Shown: one piece after another, positions 37,658 to 47,007 of the stretch
Layout of the letters: every line of letters begins with the position of its first letter
Position numbering within the stretch: the first letter of the stretch is position 1
Source of the DNA: an uncultured Sulfurovum sp.
Lineage (GTDB): Bacteria; Campylobacterota; Campylobacteria; Campylobacterales; Sulfurovaceae
Length of the DNA: 57,494 bases
Reading direction: 5' to 3'
NCBI GenBank assembly: GCA_902727855.1
Contig: CACVAS010000168.1
Location: 1-57,494 of the forward strand
The notes under the pieces: model-generated
Told to the model about the DNA's origin: nothing
Database searches by the model: none
Seen by the model: the letters and a program-made list of their open reading frames with translations, nothing else
Position numbers and translations under genes: made by a program

Positions 37658-38135
37658 TAATTTTGTAAGTAATGGCTGTATTGCTTAGTAGGTCATGCAG
37701 TGTTTTGGCATCTTTCCTAAAAAACATCATAAGCCACCCAAAAACAGTAAAGAATGATAAAACAGCACTAGTATTTCTAAATAATAGCAAGAAAAAAGAG
37801 GGACGTTTTCCTGTGTGCTCATCAATCACTTCTATGTTGTAAGCCCGGTAACCCGGCGTTTGTGATGTCTTTAACATAAAGAGTGTCTGTACAAGGATTA
37901 AAGGAACAAAAATATATGCCCAACCTAACAGTTTATTGTCTGAAAATCCTTCTCTCCCACCCATTATAAAGTAAATAACAACATAGAGTACAGGCATAAG
38001 AAGCATGAAGCTATCGGTCAGGAATGCTTTTATTTTGGTGGATGCATGTGCGTAGGGTCGAGTTGTTTTAGGAGGATGTTCTTTTTTAGAAGTATGCTTT
38101 GCTTGTTTTACCTCTCTAAAACGTTGTTTACCCAT
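37644..38135 (-). CDS. RDD-family membrane protein
   Basis: The 163-residue protein has a basic N-terminus (residues 1-35), then an RDD domain with AFLTDSFMLLMPVLYV, a second and third hydrophobic segment, and the QTPGYRAYNIEVIDEHTGKRPS stretch that marks the family. Function is generally unknown, with some members linked to ion transport. Its ATG follows the gspF stop with no gap, so it belongs to the same transcript. Confidence 0.8.
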   Translation of the reverse strand: MGKQRFREVKQAKHTSKKEHPPKTTRPYAHASTKIKAFLTDSFMLLMPVLYVVIYFIMGGREGFSDNKLLGWAYIFVPLILVQTLFMLKTSQTPGYRAYNIEVIDEHTGKRPSFFLLLFRNTSAVLSFFTVFGWLMMFFRKDAKTLHDLLSNTAITYKINAKK

Positions 38136-39350
38136 TTAATTTAACCCTTGCGTCATCGTAAAAATAGGAAGCATCATGGCTGCAATAATAACCCCTACAA
38201 AGCCACCAATGAGAAGCATCATAAAAGGGTTGAGTAGACTAAGAAGAATTTTGAGTTTGTCATCATTCTCTTCTGCATAGAGGTTTGCGGTATTACTAAG
38301 TACCTCAGAAACTTCACTAGACTCTTCTCCCAGGGCTAATGTCTGCATGAAGTTACGCTTGAGCTTTACCCCTTTTACAAGCAACAAGGAGTTGGAGAGC
38401 TTATTCCCTTCTACTACTTTGTCAGCAGCTTTGTTAAATAGGTCTTGTAACCCATAGTTGGCAAATGTTGCCTTTGCAAGTTGTACGGCTTGTGCGTACG
38501 CAACACCAGAGCCCAACATGAGTGATAAAATGTAAGAGAATCTTCCTAGTTCATGGTTTTGTATGAGCTCTCCAATAAGTGGCACTTTAAATAACCATGC
38601 ATCTATGACTTTACGAAACCCATCGAACTTGGCATAACTAATTTTAAATAAAATCACTAAAACGATAAAGGTGATGAGAATGGTGAGGTAGTTAGCAATT
38701 AAAAAATCACTTGCACCTACAACAAATTGTGTAATATCTGGAAGTGCCTGATCGGTGTCTTCAAATATTTGTGTAATTTCTGGTACCACAGAGACAAGTA
38801 AAAACCCAATAATTAAAATCGCAACGACAAAAATAACCGAAGGATAAATCATTGCACCTTTGACTTGTTTTTTTACTTTGTTTTGTGCGGAGAAAAAGTT
38901 AGCCATATTGGTGAGTACCTCAACCATTTGACCACTTTGGCCTGCAACATTTAAACTTTGAAGGTAGAAGTCTGGTAGTCCGTAGACTTTTTGTGTATTG
39001 AGTGCATGGTAGAGCGATTTACCTTCATCTATCATTGTTTTCAAAGAGTTTAAAAATGAAACGTAGCGTTTCTCTCCCTCATGTTGGTTTTCAAGTAGTC
39101 TAATAGCGGTCAAGATAGTCATACCAGAGTTGAGATAAGAAGAGAGTTCTTTAGAAAAAGTAGCTAACAATTCACCTGGCATCGCTCGCTTAGACAAGCC
39201 ATCAAGTGAGAACTCTTTGGTGGGCGTAAGCCCCTCATGGTATATACCTTGTGTTTTGAGTTTTTGTGCTGCTTCCTCTTTAGTATTGGCATTGATTGTG
39301 CCTTTTACTTTTTTACCTGATGTATTAAAACCTTTATACTTGAAGAGCAT
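38136..39350 (-). CDS. gspF: Type II secretion system inner-membrane protein GspF
   Basis: GspF is the polytopic platform protein that couples the GspE ATPase to pseudopilus assembly. The 404-residue protein has two homologous helical domains separated by membrane segments (about 165-185 and 220-235) and a final C-terminal helix. FKYKGFNTSGKKVKGTI opens it and the ETSEVSEVL-type helix is near residue 340. I used ATG 39350; an upstream TTG at 39356 is closer to AAGGA than is ideal. It starts a minus-strand operon with RDD, MFS and mobA. Confidence 0.92.
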   Translation of the reverse strand: MLFKYKGFNTSGKKVKGTINANTKEEAAQKLKTQGIYHEGLTPTKEFSLDGLSKRAMPGELLATFSKELSSYLNSGMTILTAIRLLENQHEGEKRYVSFLNSLKTMIDEGKSLYHALNTQKVYGLPDFYLQSLNVAGQSGQMVEVLTNMANFFSAQNKVKKQVKGAMIYPSVIFVVAILIIGFLLVSVVPEITQIFEDTDQALPDITQFVVGASDFLIANYLTILITFIVLVILFKISYAKFDGFRKVIDAWLFKVPLIGELIQNHELGRFSYILSLMLGSGVAYAQAVQLAKATFANYGLQDLFNKAADKVVEGNKLSNSLLLVKGVKLKRNFMQTLALGEESSEVSEVLSNTANLYAEENDDKLKILLSLLNPFMMLLIGGFVGVIIAAMMLPIFTMTQGLN

Positions 39351-39457
39351 ATGCAAAATATCCTTGTAGTGAGTTCTTGTGAGTGTCCTATAGAGCGATA
39401 CTCGAAATATTAAAAGACTATTATAACTTTTTTAGCTGTATCTTGCTATAGTTTCAC

Positions 39458-39940
39458 ATGAAACAATTTGTTGGGCTTTATCTGTTTTTCTTATTAGTAT
39501 TTTACATAGTATTTTATGCACATACCAGCATTGTGTCCATAGGGTTAAATGAGGCACAAACAAACTTAACCCTTTTCTTTCTAGACATCTTCTTGTCCCC
39601 TGGGCAATTACAAGGGCAGGACATTATTATCAGTCCTGTGTATAAAATCATTATCAATCAGGCATGTAATGGGATGATTCCTATACTCTTTTTATTTGCA
39701 TCTATTGCTGCCTATCCTGCACCTATGTTAGCAAAACTTTTTTGGATGTTCGTTGGGTATATTATTTTTGTTATTGTCAATGTCGTACGCATACTTTTTG
39801 TAGTTGCAATGACTGAACAAGGAGAAGGGCAAGTAGAATTCTATTGGTCACATGATATTGTAGGCAATACACTACTGATGATAACAGGACTAGCACTCTT
39901 TGTTGCTTTTATTAAGACATCATCAAAAAGATTAGATTAA
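39458..39940 (+). CDS. Exosortase/archaeosortase-family protein inside the T2SS locus
   Basis: Exosortases are membrane cysteine transpeptidases that cut C-terminal sorting signals. The 160-residue protein has about five membrane helices and the catalytic trio in the expected places: Cys70 in NQACNGMIP, Arg111 in NVVRILFV, and His132 in YWSHDIVGN. It is short, close to the minimal exosortase core. It sits between gspF and the minus-strand pseudopilin genes but runs on the plus strand, overlapping the pseudopilin end by 4 bp. No protein in the window has an evident PEP-CTERM-type tail. Confidence 0.8.
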   Translation: MKQFVGLYLFFLLVFYIVFYAHTSIVSIGLNEAQTNLTLFFLDIFLSPGQLQGQDIIISPVYKIIINQACNGMIPILFLFASIAAYPAPMLAKLFWMFVGYIIFVIVNVVRILFVVAMTEQGEGQVEFYWSHDIVGNTLLMITGLALFVAFIKTSSKRLD

Positions 39941-40368
39941 AATGAAATCACTTTAAAATGCCAGTAGGCTGCAGAGTGTGAATCTTTAAGTTTGACTTCA
40001 TTGACCAATGCGGTAACCCCAGGTTTGTTTGGCGGAGGGATGATTTTAATCTCATCAGGGATATATATTTCTCTATTGGTTTTCTTAAGCGTTTGACGGC
40101 TTTTGTCTTCTTCAATTTTCAGATGACGTTCAAGTAGTTCATAAGCACTTTTATTGTCTTTGTGATGTCTTAAAACATTGGTACTTAAAAACAGTGAGTC
40201 TTGTAAAGAGTTTTTATTACGTTCAGAGAGATAGATAATATGTTCTTTATTGTCTGAATGAATACGTAGCGTAAAGAGTATTGCTCCAGAGAGAATTACC
40301 ACGGAGATCAAAATTTCTATGAGTGTAAACCCGGCACGTAACTTTTTTGAAGGTTTTGTGTTAAACAT
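39937..40368 (-). CDS. Minor pseudopilin of the T2SS (GspI/GspH-like)
   Basis: The 143-residue protein has a type IV prepilin leader: a basic head ending in RAG then FTLIEILISVVILSGAILFTL, with the conserved Glu at +5 for assembly. The remaining domain is hydrophilic and I cannot place it as GspH, I or J with confidence. It lies downstream of the other two pseudopilin genes on the minus strand, adjacent (stop and start touching) to 40369. The prepilin peptidase needed to process it is not in the window. Confidence 0.8.
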   Translation of the reverse strand: MFNTKPSKKLRAGFTLIEILISVVILSGAILFTLRIHSDNKEHIIYLSERNKNSLQDSLFLSTNVLRHHKDNKSAYELLERHLKIEEDKSRQTLKKTNREIYIPDEIKIIPPPNKPGVTALVNEVKLKDSHSAAYWHFKVISF

Positions 40369-40917
40369 TTAGTAGTATCCTCCTGCATCAGAGACCGTTT
40401 TTACATCTTTTAGCCAGTAGGTTTTTGCATCTGAAACAGAATCAAATTGTTTAGCTTTACCAAAAAAAGAAGGTAAGAAATAAGCAGCCTCTTCGTTTTT
40501 AAGTATGAGTTGTGTAGAACTTCCATTGTCATAGAAATCAATGACAAGACAGACTTTTTCATCTTTATAGCGTTCATACTCCATTTCACGTAAAGACTCT
40601 CTTTCATCTAAGGTATATACGGTGATATCAGTAAGGTCTATAGGACTACTGTAGGGCTTAAAAGGTGAGGAGATACCTTGTCTAAGGTAGCATTTTTTAC
40701 ATTTATTGGTACACATGAAGGTGGCATGCCCATTAAAGAGTTTTGATTTGACAATACTCTCTTTAAGGTTTAAAGGGGTGAGTGGTTTTGGTTTAGATTT
40801 GCCTATAGAGATACTGGAAAATCCCAAAAAGTAAATTAAACCGACAATCATGATAACGATAAGGAGTTCAACCAGTGAAAACGCTTTTCGTAATGGATTG
40901 CCTTTTAGTGTTGACAT
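40369..40917 (-). CDS. Minor pseudopilin with a cysteine cluster
   Basis: I placed the start at the ATG 40917, which puts the prepilin leader RKAFSLVELLIVIMIVGLI right at the N-terminus; earlier in-frame codons would lie inside gspG. The 182-residue protein has Glu at +5. A CTNKCKKC cluster (C-x3-C-x2-C) near residue 70 is unusual for a pseudopilin and could bind metal or form disulfides. It lies 4 bases after gspG and directly before the next pseudopilin. Start reassignment makes this confident as a prepilin; the subtype is not clear. Confidence 0.8.
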   Translation of the reverse strand: MSTLKGNPLRKAFSLVELLIVIMIVGLIYFLGFSSISIGKSKPKPLTPLNLKESIVKSKLFNGHATFMCTNKCKKCYLRQGISSPFKPYSSPIDLTDITVYTLDERESLREMEYERYKDEKVCLVIDFYDNGSSTQLILKNEEAAYFLPSFFGKAKQFDSVSDAKTYWLKDVKTVSDAGGYY

Positions 40918-40921
40918 ACAG

Positions 40922-41353
40922 TTATTTGTTACAGTCACTAAGTAAGATGTCTTTATCCCACTCTTCTCCACCATCTCTTCTATCCGCGGCATAAGAGATA
41001 ATCTCTAAGTCCGAACCTTTTTTGATGTAAACAAAAGGTTTTTTCCACGCATCTTTTGGTATCTTTTTCAAATATGGTTTGACTGGGTATCCTGGGTACT
41101 TATCTGAGTCTGGGTTTGACATAAGTGCTTGAAAGCCTTCTTCTGTGTCAGGGTACATTCCATTGTCAAGTGCAAACATATCAAAACGTTTTTTTAAGTC
41201 ATTCATTTTAAGACACATCGTGTTTCTTGTGGCTTTTTTTTGAGAGTCCATAAGTCCTGGAGCAACAACTGCCATGAGTCCTCCCAGTATAACAATAACG
41301 ATTAAAAGTTCTATCAGTGAGAAACCTGATCTTAGTGTATTTGTGTGGGTCAT
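40922..41353 (-). CDS. gspG: Type II secretion major pseudopilin GspG
   Basis: GspG builds the T2SS pseudopilus shaft. The 143-residue protein has the leader RSG-FSLIELLIVIVILGGLMAVVAPG with Glu +5, and the GspG-specific calcium-site region: MYPDTEEGFQALM near residue 76 and YAADRRDGGEEWDKDI near 127. I chose ATG 41353, 6 bases after AAAGG; the ATG at 41359 overlaps that site. It is divergent from gspK with a shared promoter region holding TATAAT at 41377. Confidence 0.93.
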   Translation of the reverse strand: MTHTNTLRSGFSLIELLIVIVILGGLMAVVAPGLMDSQKKATRNTMCLKMNDLKKRFDMFALDNGMYPDTEEGFQALMSNPDSDKYPGYPVKPYLKKIPKDAWKKPFVYIKKGSDLEIISYAADRRDGGEEWDKDILLSDCNK

Positions 41354-41376
41354 TTGCATCCTTTAGTTTGCTTTGG

Positions 41377-41382
41377 TATAAT
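41377..41382 (+). promoter_or_regulatory. TATAAT -10 box upstream of gspK
   Basis: TTTGGTATAAT lies 46 bases before the gspK start in the divergent gspG-gspK gap. Upstream -35 similarity is weak, as usual in this phylum. It is the likely promoter of the long plus-strand gsp operon. Confidence 0.5.
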
Positions 41383-41427
41383 ATTTCGATTTAAATTTAC
41401 AAAATTTTACTTTAATAGAGCTTTTAA

Positions 41428-42351
41428 ATGGATAAAACACAACCTCTTTGCACGAATGCTAGACACCGTCAAGGGTTTGCGTTAATGATTACACTTTCTG
41501 TGCTTGCCATACTCATTGCCTTAACGATTGTACTTTTGGGGTACTTTAAAGAGGTACAAAAAGATGCAAAAAATACGACTGCACTGATTCAGGCTAATGT
41601 ATTTTATGCAGATATCCTTACGGCCTTTAATGCCATAGGTAATAAGCAGACGCTTTTAAGTAAACTCTATACCTACCCACCTTCTATGAGAAGTCCAGAT
41701 GGTAAATTCTCACTGAGTGTACGTTGTCTTCCCCTCTCTAGTGGGGTAAATGTCAATTGGCTTGCATTTGGTCGTGTACCAGATATGAAAGAGCAATATG
41801 CTGTGGCGCAAGAGTTGTTTGAGATGATAGATCAAGAGCACAACTTAGAAGATGCTGACTTATTATTGGAAATGCTTCTTAAAGAGATTGGCGGAGATAA
41901 GAAATTTGTCCAAAGAGAATACAGTAGACTTAGGCAAAAAAACGGTATTATTTCATATGAACAATTTTCTGGCATCGTAAGTCGTTACCAGATTGAATCT
42001 AATGATAAAAAAGTTGGACGTGTACCTTGGCATAAATATTTTACATTTTCAAGTGAAGCTACGCGTATTGATGTGAAGTACTCATCACCAGAGCTTATCT
42101 CGTATTTGTTTGAGATTGACCTCTCAACTGTTAAAGAGTGGTACTACGACCCAAAAAGACCAAGTTTAAAATATTTTGTGTCTGATAACGGTGGGAACTA
42201 TACGACTAGACAAAATATCTTAACTGGAAATAAATTATTAGAAGAGACAGTCTGTAAAGTTTCTTTTTTAAGTGCAGGTAAAAGTTATAGATTTAAGTTC
42301 CAATATATTAAAGGAGAGGCAAAACGTTTTGAATTTTATGAGAAGAAATAG
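41428..42351 (+). CDS. gspK: Type II secretion minor pseudopilin GspK-like
   Basis: GspK caps the pseudopilus tip. The 307-residue protein has a basic head, RQG, then FALMITLSVLAILIALTIVLL; the +5 position is not Glu, as in known GspK proteins. The large extracellular part (residues 40-307) is normal for GspK. It heads a nine-gene plus-strand run whose genes overlap or nearly touch. The end overlaps the next gene by 14 bp. Confidence 0.75.
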   Translation: MDKTQPLCTNARHRQGFALMITLSVLAILIALTIVLLGYFKEVQKDAKNTTALIQANVFYADILTAFNAIGNKQTLLSKLYTYPPSMRSPDGKFSLSVRCLPLSSGVNVNWLAFGRVPDMKEQYAVAQELFEMIDQEHNLEDADLLLEMLLKEIGGDKKFVQREYSRLRQKNGIISYEQFSGIVSRYQIESNDKKVGRVPWHKYFTFSSEATRIDVKYSSPELISYLFEIDLSTVKEWYYDPKRPSLKYFVSDNGGNYTTRQNILTGNKLLEETVCKVSFLSAGKSYRFKFQYIKGEAKRFEFYEKK

Positions 42352-43267
42352 AGAGTTACTTCTTGTTCATACAGCTATGAACAGAGTCATACTCGATAAT
42401 CCTGTGAATGTTATGGTAACACCACAGTTTTATACATTAAAAAAAGAACCATTACCTGTTAAATATGCCTACCAAGCTAAAAAAATAGCGCCATCTCTCT
42501 TTGAAGGTTTACTAGAAGAGGGGGAGCATGAATATAGTGTTTTCCAAGAAAATGATATGTGGGTTTTTGTGGCATACAATATGGAGAAAATTTTAGATTT
42601 TTTAGCTTCCAAGGGTGTAGAGAGTGATAATGTAGGGAAACTTTATTTTGCACAGCAAGCTTTAGACTCTTTTACAAGACCTATGTCTTTAAATGAAAGT
42701 GAAGCATTGGTTGTCATGGATGAGGTGCTAGTGGTGGTACCGACTATGGTATTAGGAGAAGATGAGTTTCCCACATCTTACTTCGACAATCAGTTTACAC
42801 CTAAGCAGGGGGTAACAGTTAAGAGTAACAAGAACCCAACTGAATCTATGGTGGGAGATCAGCAATCATGGCTACTTGCTGGTGTATTTGTTCTATTTGC
42901 TGGTATGTTCTTTGTGGAAGCGTCACGTTACCAAGGAGGAGATGCGTCTGCAAATGAAGAGCTTGAAACACTTTATGAAGCATACCCTGAATTAGCGAGC
43001 TCATATACTAGAGATGATATTAGTCAAAAATATAGAACGATTGATGTGAATGAGCGTAAAAAAAGAGAAGCTATTAAATCTATTGGATCTATGATTTTCA
43101 AAGGATCTACGCTTACCTCACTTACTGTAAATGAAAAAGGTTTTACTGCATTGTTTGAGTATAGTAATAATGACACCTCATCACGTCTAAAGGTCTTAGC
43201 TAAGAAAAAAAACTTTAAAGTCAGTGAAGCTAAGAATAGTACTTTACGTATGGAAGGTACGCTATGA
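42338..43267 (+). CDS. T2SS assembly protein, GspL-like
   Basis: The start is ambiguous; the ATG at 42338, overlapping gspK's end by 14 bp, gives 309 residues, whereas an earlier frame begins inside gspK. The protein has a cytoplasmic actin-like N-terminal region, one membrane helix near residue 190 (WLLAGVFVLFAGMFFVEA), and a periplasmic tail. This layout and its place before a GspM-like gene fit GspL, though sequence signals are weak. Its stop overlaps the next ATG (ATGA). Confidence 0.6.
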   Translation: MRRNRELLLVHTAMNRVILDNPVNVMVTPQFYTLKKEPLPVKYAYQAKKIAPSLFEGLLEEGEHEYSVFQENDMWVFVAYNMEKILDFLASKGVESDNVGKLYFAQQALDSFTRPMSLNESEALVVMDEVLVVVPTMVLGEDEFPTSYFDNQFTPKQGVTVKSNKNPTESMVGDQQSWLLAGVFVLFAGMFFVEASRYQGGDASANEELETLYEAYPELASSYTRDDISQKYRTIDVNERKKREAIKSIGSMIFKGSTLTSLTVNEKGFTALFEYSNNDTSSRLKVLAKKKNFKVSEAKNSTLRMEGTL

Positions 43268-43665
43268 ATTTGAAGCAATATCAAAATGAGATTATCGTTA
43301 TCATCGCATTTATCCTTATGTTAGGAACATTTTCATACAAGCATTACTACGTTAGTGCCCAAGTAAAAGAGGCAGAAAAAACAGCACTGACACTTTCAGA
43401 ATTAAAAGAAGTTGTAGGACTTAAAAAAATTTGGGGTAATAAAAACATTACCAAAAAAGTCACAGCTCTAGAAAAAATGATTGTGGCTTCAAAAGTGAAA
43501 TGGAATAAAAAAGGTAAAAAAGTTACAGCTACCTATACAGGATTAAGCGATAGTGAACTGAATAAACTTACGACAAAGATGCTTAATATCCCTATTGAAA
43601 TCACACTGTTAGATATACAGAAAAACGAATCACTTTATAATGTGGAGTTCAAATGCAAGTGGTAA
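43264..43665 (+). CDS. T2SS platform protein, GspM-like
   Basis: The 133-residue protein has a single N-terminal membrane helix (residues 9-27) and a short periplasmic domain with a helix rich in lysine and glutamate, then a ferredoxin-like strand pattern. Size and position (after the GspL-like gene, before GspN-like) fit GspM. It overlaps its predecessor by 4 bp and its successor by 13 bp. Confidence 0.6.
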   Translation: MNLKQYQNEIIVIIAFILMLGTFSYKHYYVSAQVKEAEKTALTLSELKEVVGLKKIWGNKNITKKVTALEKMIVASKVKWNKKGKKVTATYTGLSDSELNKLTTKMLNIPIEITLLDIQKNESLYNVEFKCKW

Positions 43666-44168
43666 AAAATATATTGATAATGCTCATTATTGGTTGGCTT
43701 GCGCTATTGTTATTTATGCCAAAACAAGAACTCTATTATAAGCTTGAGAGTGAACTCGAGACTCAAGAGGTGAAAATAAATGAAGGAAGTATTGAAGAAG
43801 GGTTGTTTTCTTTAACTATTAGAGAAGCAGATGTCTACGCAAAGGGGATTAAATTAGCAACAGCGAATAAAATAGATATTTTTAGTTTACTTTTTTACAC
43901 TAAAATAGAAGTTGACTTTTTAGAAATAGATGCTTCTTTAAAGACTATGGCACCAACAACAATAGATAGTATAGTCGCAACGCATGCTGTTTGGAACCCA
44001 TTGGGCATTGACATAGAGACAGAAGGTCCTTTTGGCAGTGCAGTTGGTACCATGGATGTGGTTGATAACTATATACGTTTAGACTTTAATGCAAGTCAAG
44101 CTAACGCGCCATTTAAAGATAAGTTAAACGAAGATGAGGAAGGATGGTATTATGAAACGTCTCTTTAG
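43653..44168 (+). CDS. T2SS protein, GspN-like
   Basis: The 171-residue protein has an N-terminal membrane helix (residues 6-21) and a beta-rich periplasmic domain with GIKLATANKIDIFSLLFYTK, resembling GspN and AsmA-like folds. GspN is dispensable in many systems. It overlaps the next gene by 17 bp. Assignment rests on fold impression and order. Confidence 0.55.
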   Translation: MQVVKNILIMLIIGWLALLLFMPKQELYYKLESELETQEVKINEGSIEEGLFSLTIREADVYAKGIKLATANKIDIFSLLFYTKIEVDFLEIDASLKTMAPTTIDSIVATHAVWNPLGIDIETEGPFGSAVGTMDVVDNYIRLDFNASQANAPFKDKLNEDEEGWYYETSL

Positions 44169-45015
44169 TCCTCAAGGGTTTAAAAATATATTAGCTATCT
44201 TTGTACTACTATTGTTGGTGAAAACGCTATGGTTCGTTGTAGAGATACTTTTTTTACCAACAAGTGGCGTAACGCAAGGACTAAAAAGTGATGCCAAGTC
44301 ACTCTATTACAGGGTAAAATTAACGCCCAATAAAATAGCTGCACCTAGAGTAGAAAAACCAAAAGTTGTACTTAAAAATGATGGAGACATGAAAGACATT
44401 AAGCTCTTGGCTCTTTATAATGACTCAAAAGTGACCATCGTTACAGTCATGTATAAAAAGAAAACAAAGGTGCTTTCACGCGGTGATAATATTAATGGGT
44501 TTGTACTAGAGAATGGGGGTATAGACTTTGCAAATTTTAGTAAAAATGCAAAAATATATAAAGTCTCTTTGTATAGCCCAAAAGGTAAAAGTAAAAGCTC
44601 TATTTCACAAGTAGAGTCTACACCTAGAGAGCCTAAACCAAAGCAGAGTGTTGAGAAACCAAAAAATGAATTGGGTGATGTACGTGATGCAGGTGATCAT
44701 AAAATCATAGACCGTTCTTTGTTAGATCATTATGCTAAGAACATGAAAGAGATTTATAAAGATATTGGTATTGGTGAAGTGAAAAATGATGACAATGGTT
44801 TAGAAGGCTTTAGGATTACATTTGTACGAAAGAGTTCGCCTTTTGCAAAACTAGGTGTCGAAAGAAATGATGTTATTAAGTCTATAAACGGACAAGCTAT
44901 AACTAGCTATAATGCAGCATTTGGTGTATATAAAAATATTAAAAATGTAGAGAATTTAACATTGGTTGTTAAAAGAGGCAATGAAGAAATGGAGTTAGAA
45001 TATGAAATTGAGTAA
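44152..45015 (+). CDS. gspC: Type II secretion GspC with PDZ domain
   Basis: GspC links the inner-membrane platform to the GspD secretin and helps select substrates. The 287-residue protein has an N-terminal membrane helix (residues 10-32), a homology region with VTVMYKKKTKVLSRGDNI near 110, a basic linker, and a C-terminal PDZ domain with RKSSPFAKLGVERNDVIKSI near 225. I chose the ATG at 44152, preceded by GGAAGGA. It overlaps gspD by 14 bp. The start of the frame at 44134 lies within the upstream gene. Confidence 0.88.
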   Translation: MKRLFSPQGFKNILAIFVLLLLVKTLWFVVEILFLPTSGVTQGLKSDAKSLYYRVKLTPNKIAAPRVEKPKVVLKNDGDMKDIKLLALYNDSKVTIVTVMYKKKTKVLSRGDNINGFVLENGGIDFANFSKNAKIYKVSLYSPKGKSKSSISQVESTPREPKPKQSVEKPKNELGDVRDAGDHKIIDRSLLDHYAKNMKEIYKDIGIGEVKNDDNGLEGFRITFVRKSSPFAKLGVERNDVIKSINGQAITSYNAAFGVYKNIKNVENLTLVVKRGNEEMELEYEIE

Positions 45016-47005
45016 AATAGTATTAAGCACATTAATGGTTCTAACCATTGGGTTATATGCAGAAGATGAAAAAGTAGATGTCAATTTTCGTGATTTGGCG
45101 ATTAAAGATTTTGTAGAGATGGTCTCTAAAATTACGCAAACAAACATTTTAGTTGAGAGTGAAATTAAAGGCAAGATTAACTTTGTTTCAACAACGCCAA
45201 TCAAAAAATCTTCTTTATTGCCATTGGCTAACTCTATCTTAGGTGGGAAAGGTTTAGCCCTTGTAGATTTAGGTGATTACTATAAAGTGGTAAAGGCTTC
45301 GAAGGCTGCGGGTGAAGGTCTTGAAGTAAGTTCAAGTATTGATGGTGATACAATGAAAACGGTCATGTTCCCTCTTAGAAACTCAAATGCAGCAGTGGTA
45401 CGTGCCAAAATAAAACCACTCCTTCACAAAAATGCAAAAGTCATCTCTTTTAAAGAGAATAATGTTTTAGCTATTACGGCAAACCCTAGAACCTTACGTG
45501 CTATTTCTAAAGTGATTAATGTTGTAGAGAAGATTGGAGAAAAGAAAACAAGTATTGTCATTTTGAAAAACTCATCTGTCAAAGATGTTTTTAAAAATGC
45601 ACAAAATATGGCAAAAAAACTTTTTCCTCAAACGATTGCTAGTGAAAAAGTAGATATTTTTAAAGATGAAGCAACTAACTCTATTATATTGGTAGGTAAA
45701 GCAGAAAACAATAATCGAATGATAGGGTACATTAAGCAACTTGACTTAAAAGGTGAAGACTTAACACAAAAAATGTATGTGATTCCACTTAAAAACTCTA
45801 ATGTTGAAGAGATGGAAAAGATACTTTCAAAACTTGTAGCACAAATGAATTCTGTGAAGGTCAAAACCAGTAAAAAAGGTGCAAAAGCAGCAGCCTCCAG
45901 TAAAGCGATGGTCGTTTCTGATTTAGAGAGAAACTCACTCATCATTTTGGCTACGGGTGAACAGATAAGAAATATACGTGATACGATTAAGAAAATAGAT
46001 GTGCCACAAGCACAAGTCTATGTGAAAGCACGTATTATAGAAATTAATACAAACTTAGCAGAACAAATAGGTATGCGTTATGGGTTTGAAGGGGGTCAAA
46101 TCACTTCTCAAGGGCTCTTCTCAGCTGCTGCAAACCTAGGGGCATCGTCTTTGATGATTTCTCCTACATTAACAAGTTTCTTAAACAATCAATCTTCAAC
46201 AGTGACAGAGAGTGGAGCTGTTATTACTTCTAATACACGTTCATTCGAGTTTGATAGTGGAATTAAAGAGGTTTTTGCATTGGGTGCAAAACTTGATTTA
46301 CTTAAGCAAGATGGTGCTGCACATGTACTCTCTGAACCATCAGTATTATGTACAAACAATAAAGAAGCAACCCTTCAGGTAGGACAAACACAGTCTATCT
46401 TAACGCAGGCACAGCAATCTACAGCAGGACAAGGAAATATAGTTAACAATTACTCAAGAGAAGATATAGGGATTACACTTAAGGTAACGCCTAGACTCTC
46501 TAGTCATAATAAGGTGACACTACAAGTAGAAGCAGAAATTGAAGATATCTTACCAGGATCAAATGCCGCTGCGGACAGACCAACAACCACAAAGCGAAAA
46601 GTCAATACAAATGCCATTGTTAATAATGGGGAAACTATTATTTTAGGCGGATTGATGAAAAGTTCTGGGGGTGTAAGCTCAACAAAAGTGCCAATATTAG
46701 GTGAGATACCAGTCTTAGGTGAACTTTTCAAATCTGATGCTGATATGGATACACAAGTGAATGTAGTTATTTATTTAACACCGTATATTGTAAGAAAAAG
46801 TGGCGATTTACAACGTTTACGTACGGCGTTAGATGAGTTAGAAGGTATACAAACAAGATATAACTCTTTTGTGAGAAGGGGTCTTGAACAGCGTGCAGAA
46901 TATGAGGCTGATGATACTGAACCAACGGGTGATGCATCCAATAGAATACGGCATAACTCACGTTACAATAATCTGTACAATACAGATAGTATTTCAGGGA
47001 GTTAG
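45002..47005 (+). CDS. gspD: Type II secretion secretin GspD
   Basis: GspD forms the outer-membrane channel. The 667-residue protein has a signal peptide (1-20), N0 (DVNFRDLAIKDFVEMVSKIT), N1-N3 domains (about 120-330), the secretin core, and the conserved end VYLTPYIVRKSGDLQRLR near 605. A short S/N-rich tail follows. It overlaps gspC by 14 bp and precedes gspE by 2 bp, so expression is coupled. No pilotin gene is recognised. Confidence 0.95.
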   Translation: MKLSKIVLSTLMVLTIGLYAEDEKVDVNFRDLAIKDFVEMVSKITQTNILVESEIKGKINFVSTTPIKKSSLLPLANSILGGKGLALVDLGDYYKVVKASKAAGEGLEVSSSIDGDTMKTVMFPLRNSNAAVVRAKIKPLLHKNAKVISFKENNVLAITANPRTLRAISKVINVVEKIGEKKTSIVILKNSSVKDVFKNAQNMAKKLFPQTIASEKVDIFKDEATNSIILVGKAENNNRMIGYIKQLDLKGEDLTQKMYVIPLKNSNVEEMEKILSKLVAQMNSVKVKTSKKGAKAAASSKAMVVSDLERNSLIILATGEQIRNIRDTIKKIDVPQAQVYVKARIIEINTNLAEQIGMRYGFEGGQITSQGLFSAAANLGASSLMISPTLTSFLNNQSSTVTESGAVITSNTRSFEFDSGIKEVFALGAKLDLLKQDGAAHVLSEPSVLCTNNKEATLQVGQTQSILTQAQQSTAGQGNIVNNYSREDIGITLKVTPRLSSHNKVTLQVEAEIEDILPGSNAAADRPTTTKRKVNTNAIVNNGETIILGGLMKSSGGVSSTKVPILGEIPVLGELFKSDADMDTQVNVVIYLTPYIVRKSGDLQRLRTALDELEGIQTRYNSFVRRGLEQRAEYEADDTEPTGDASNRIRHNSRYNNLYNTDSISGS

Positions 47006-47007
47006 GA

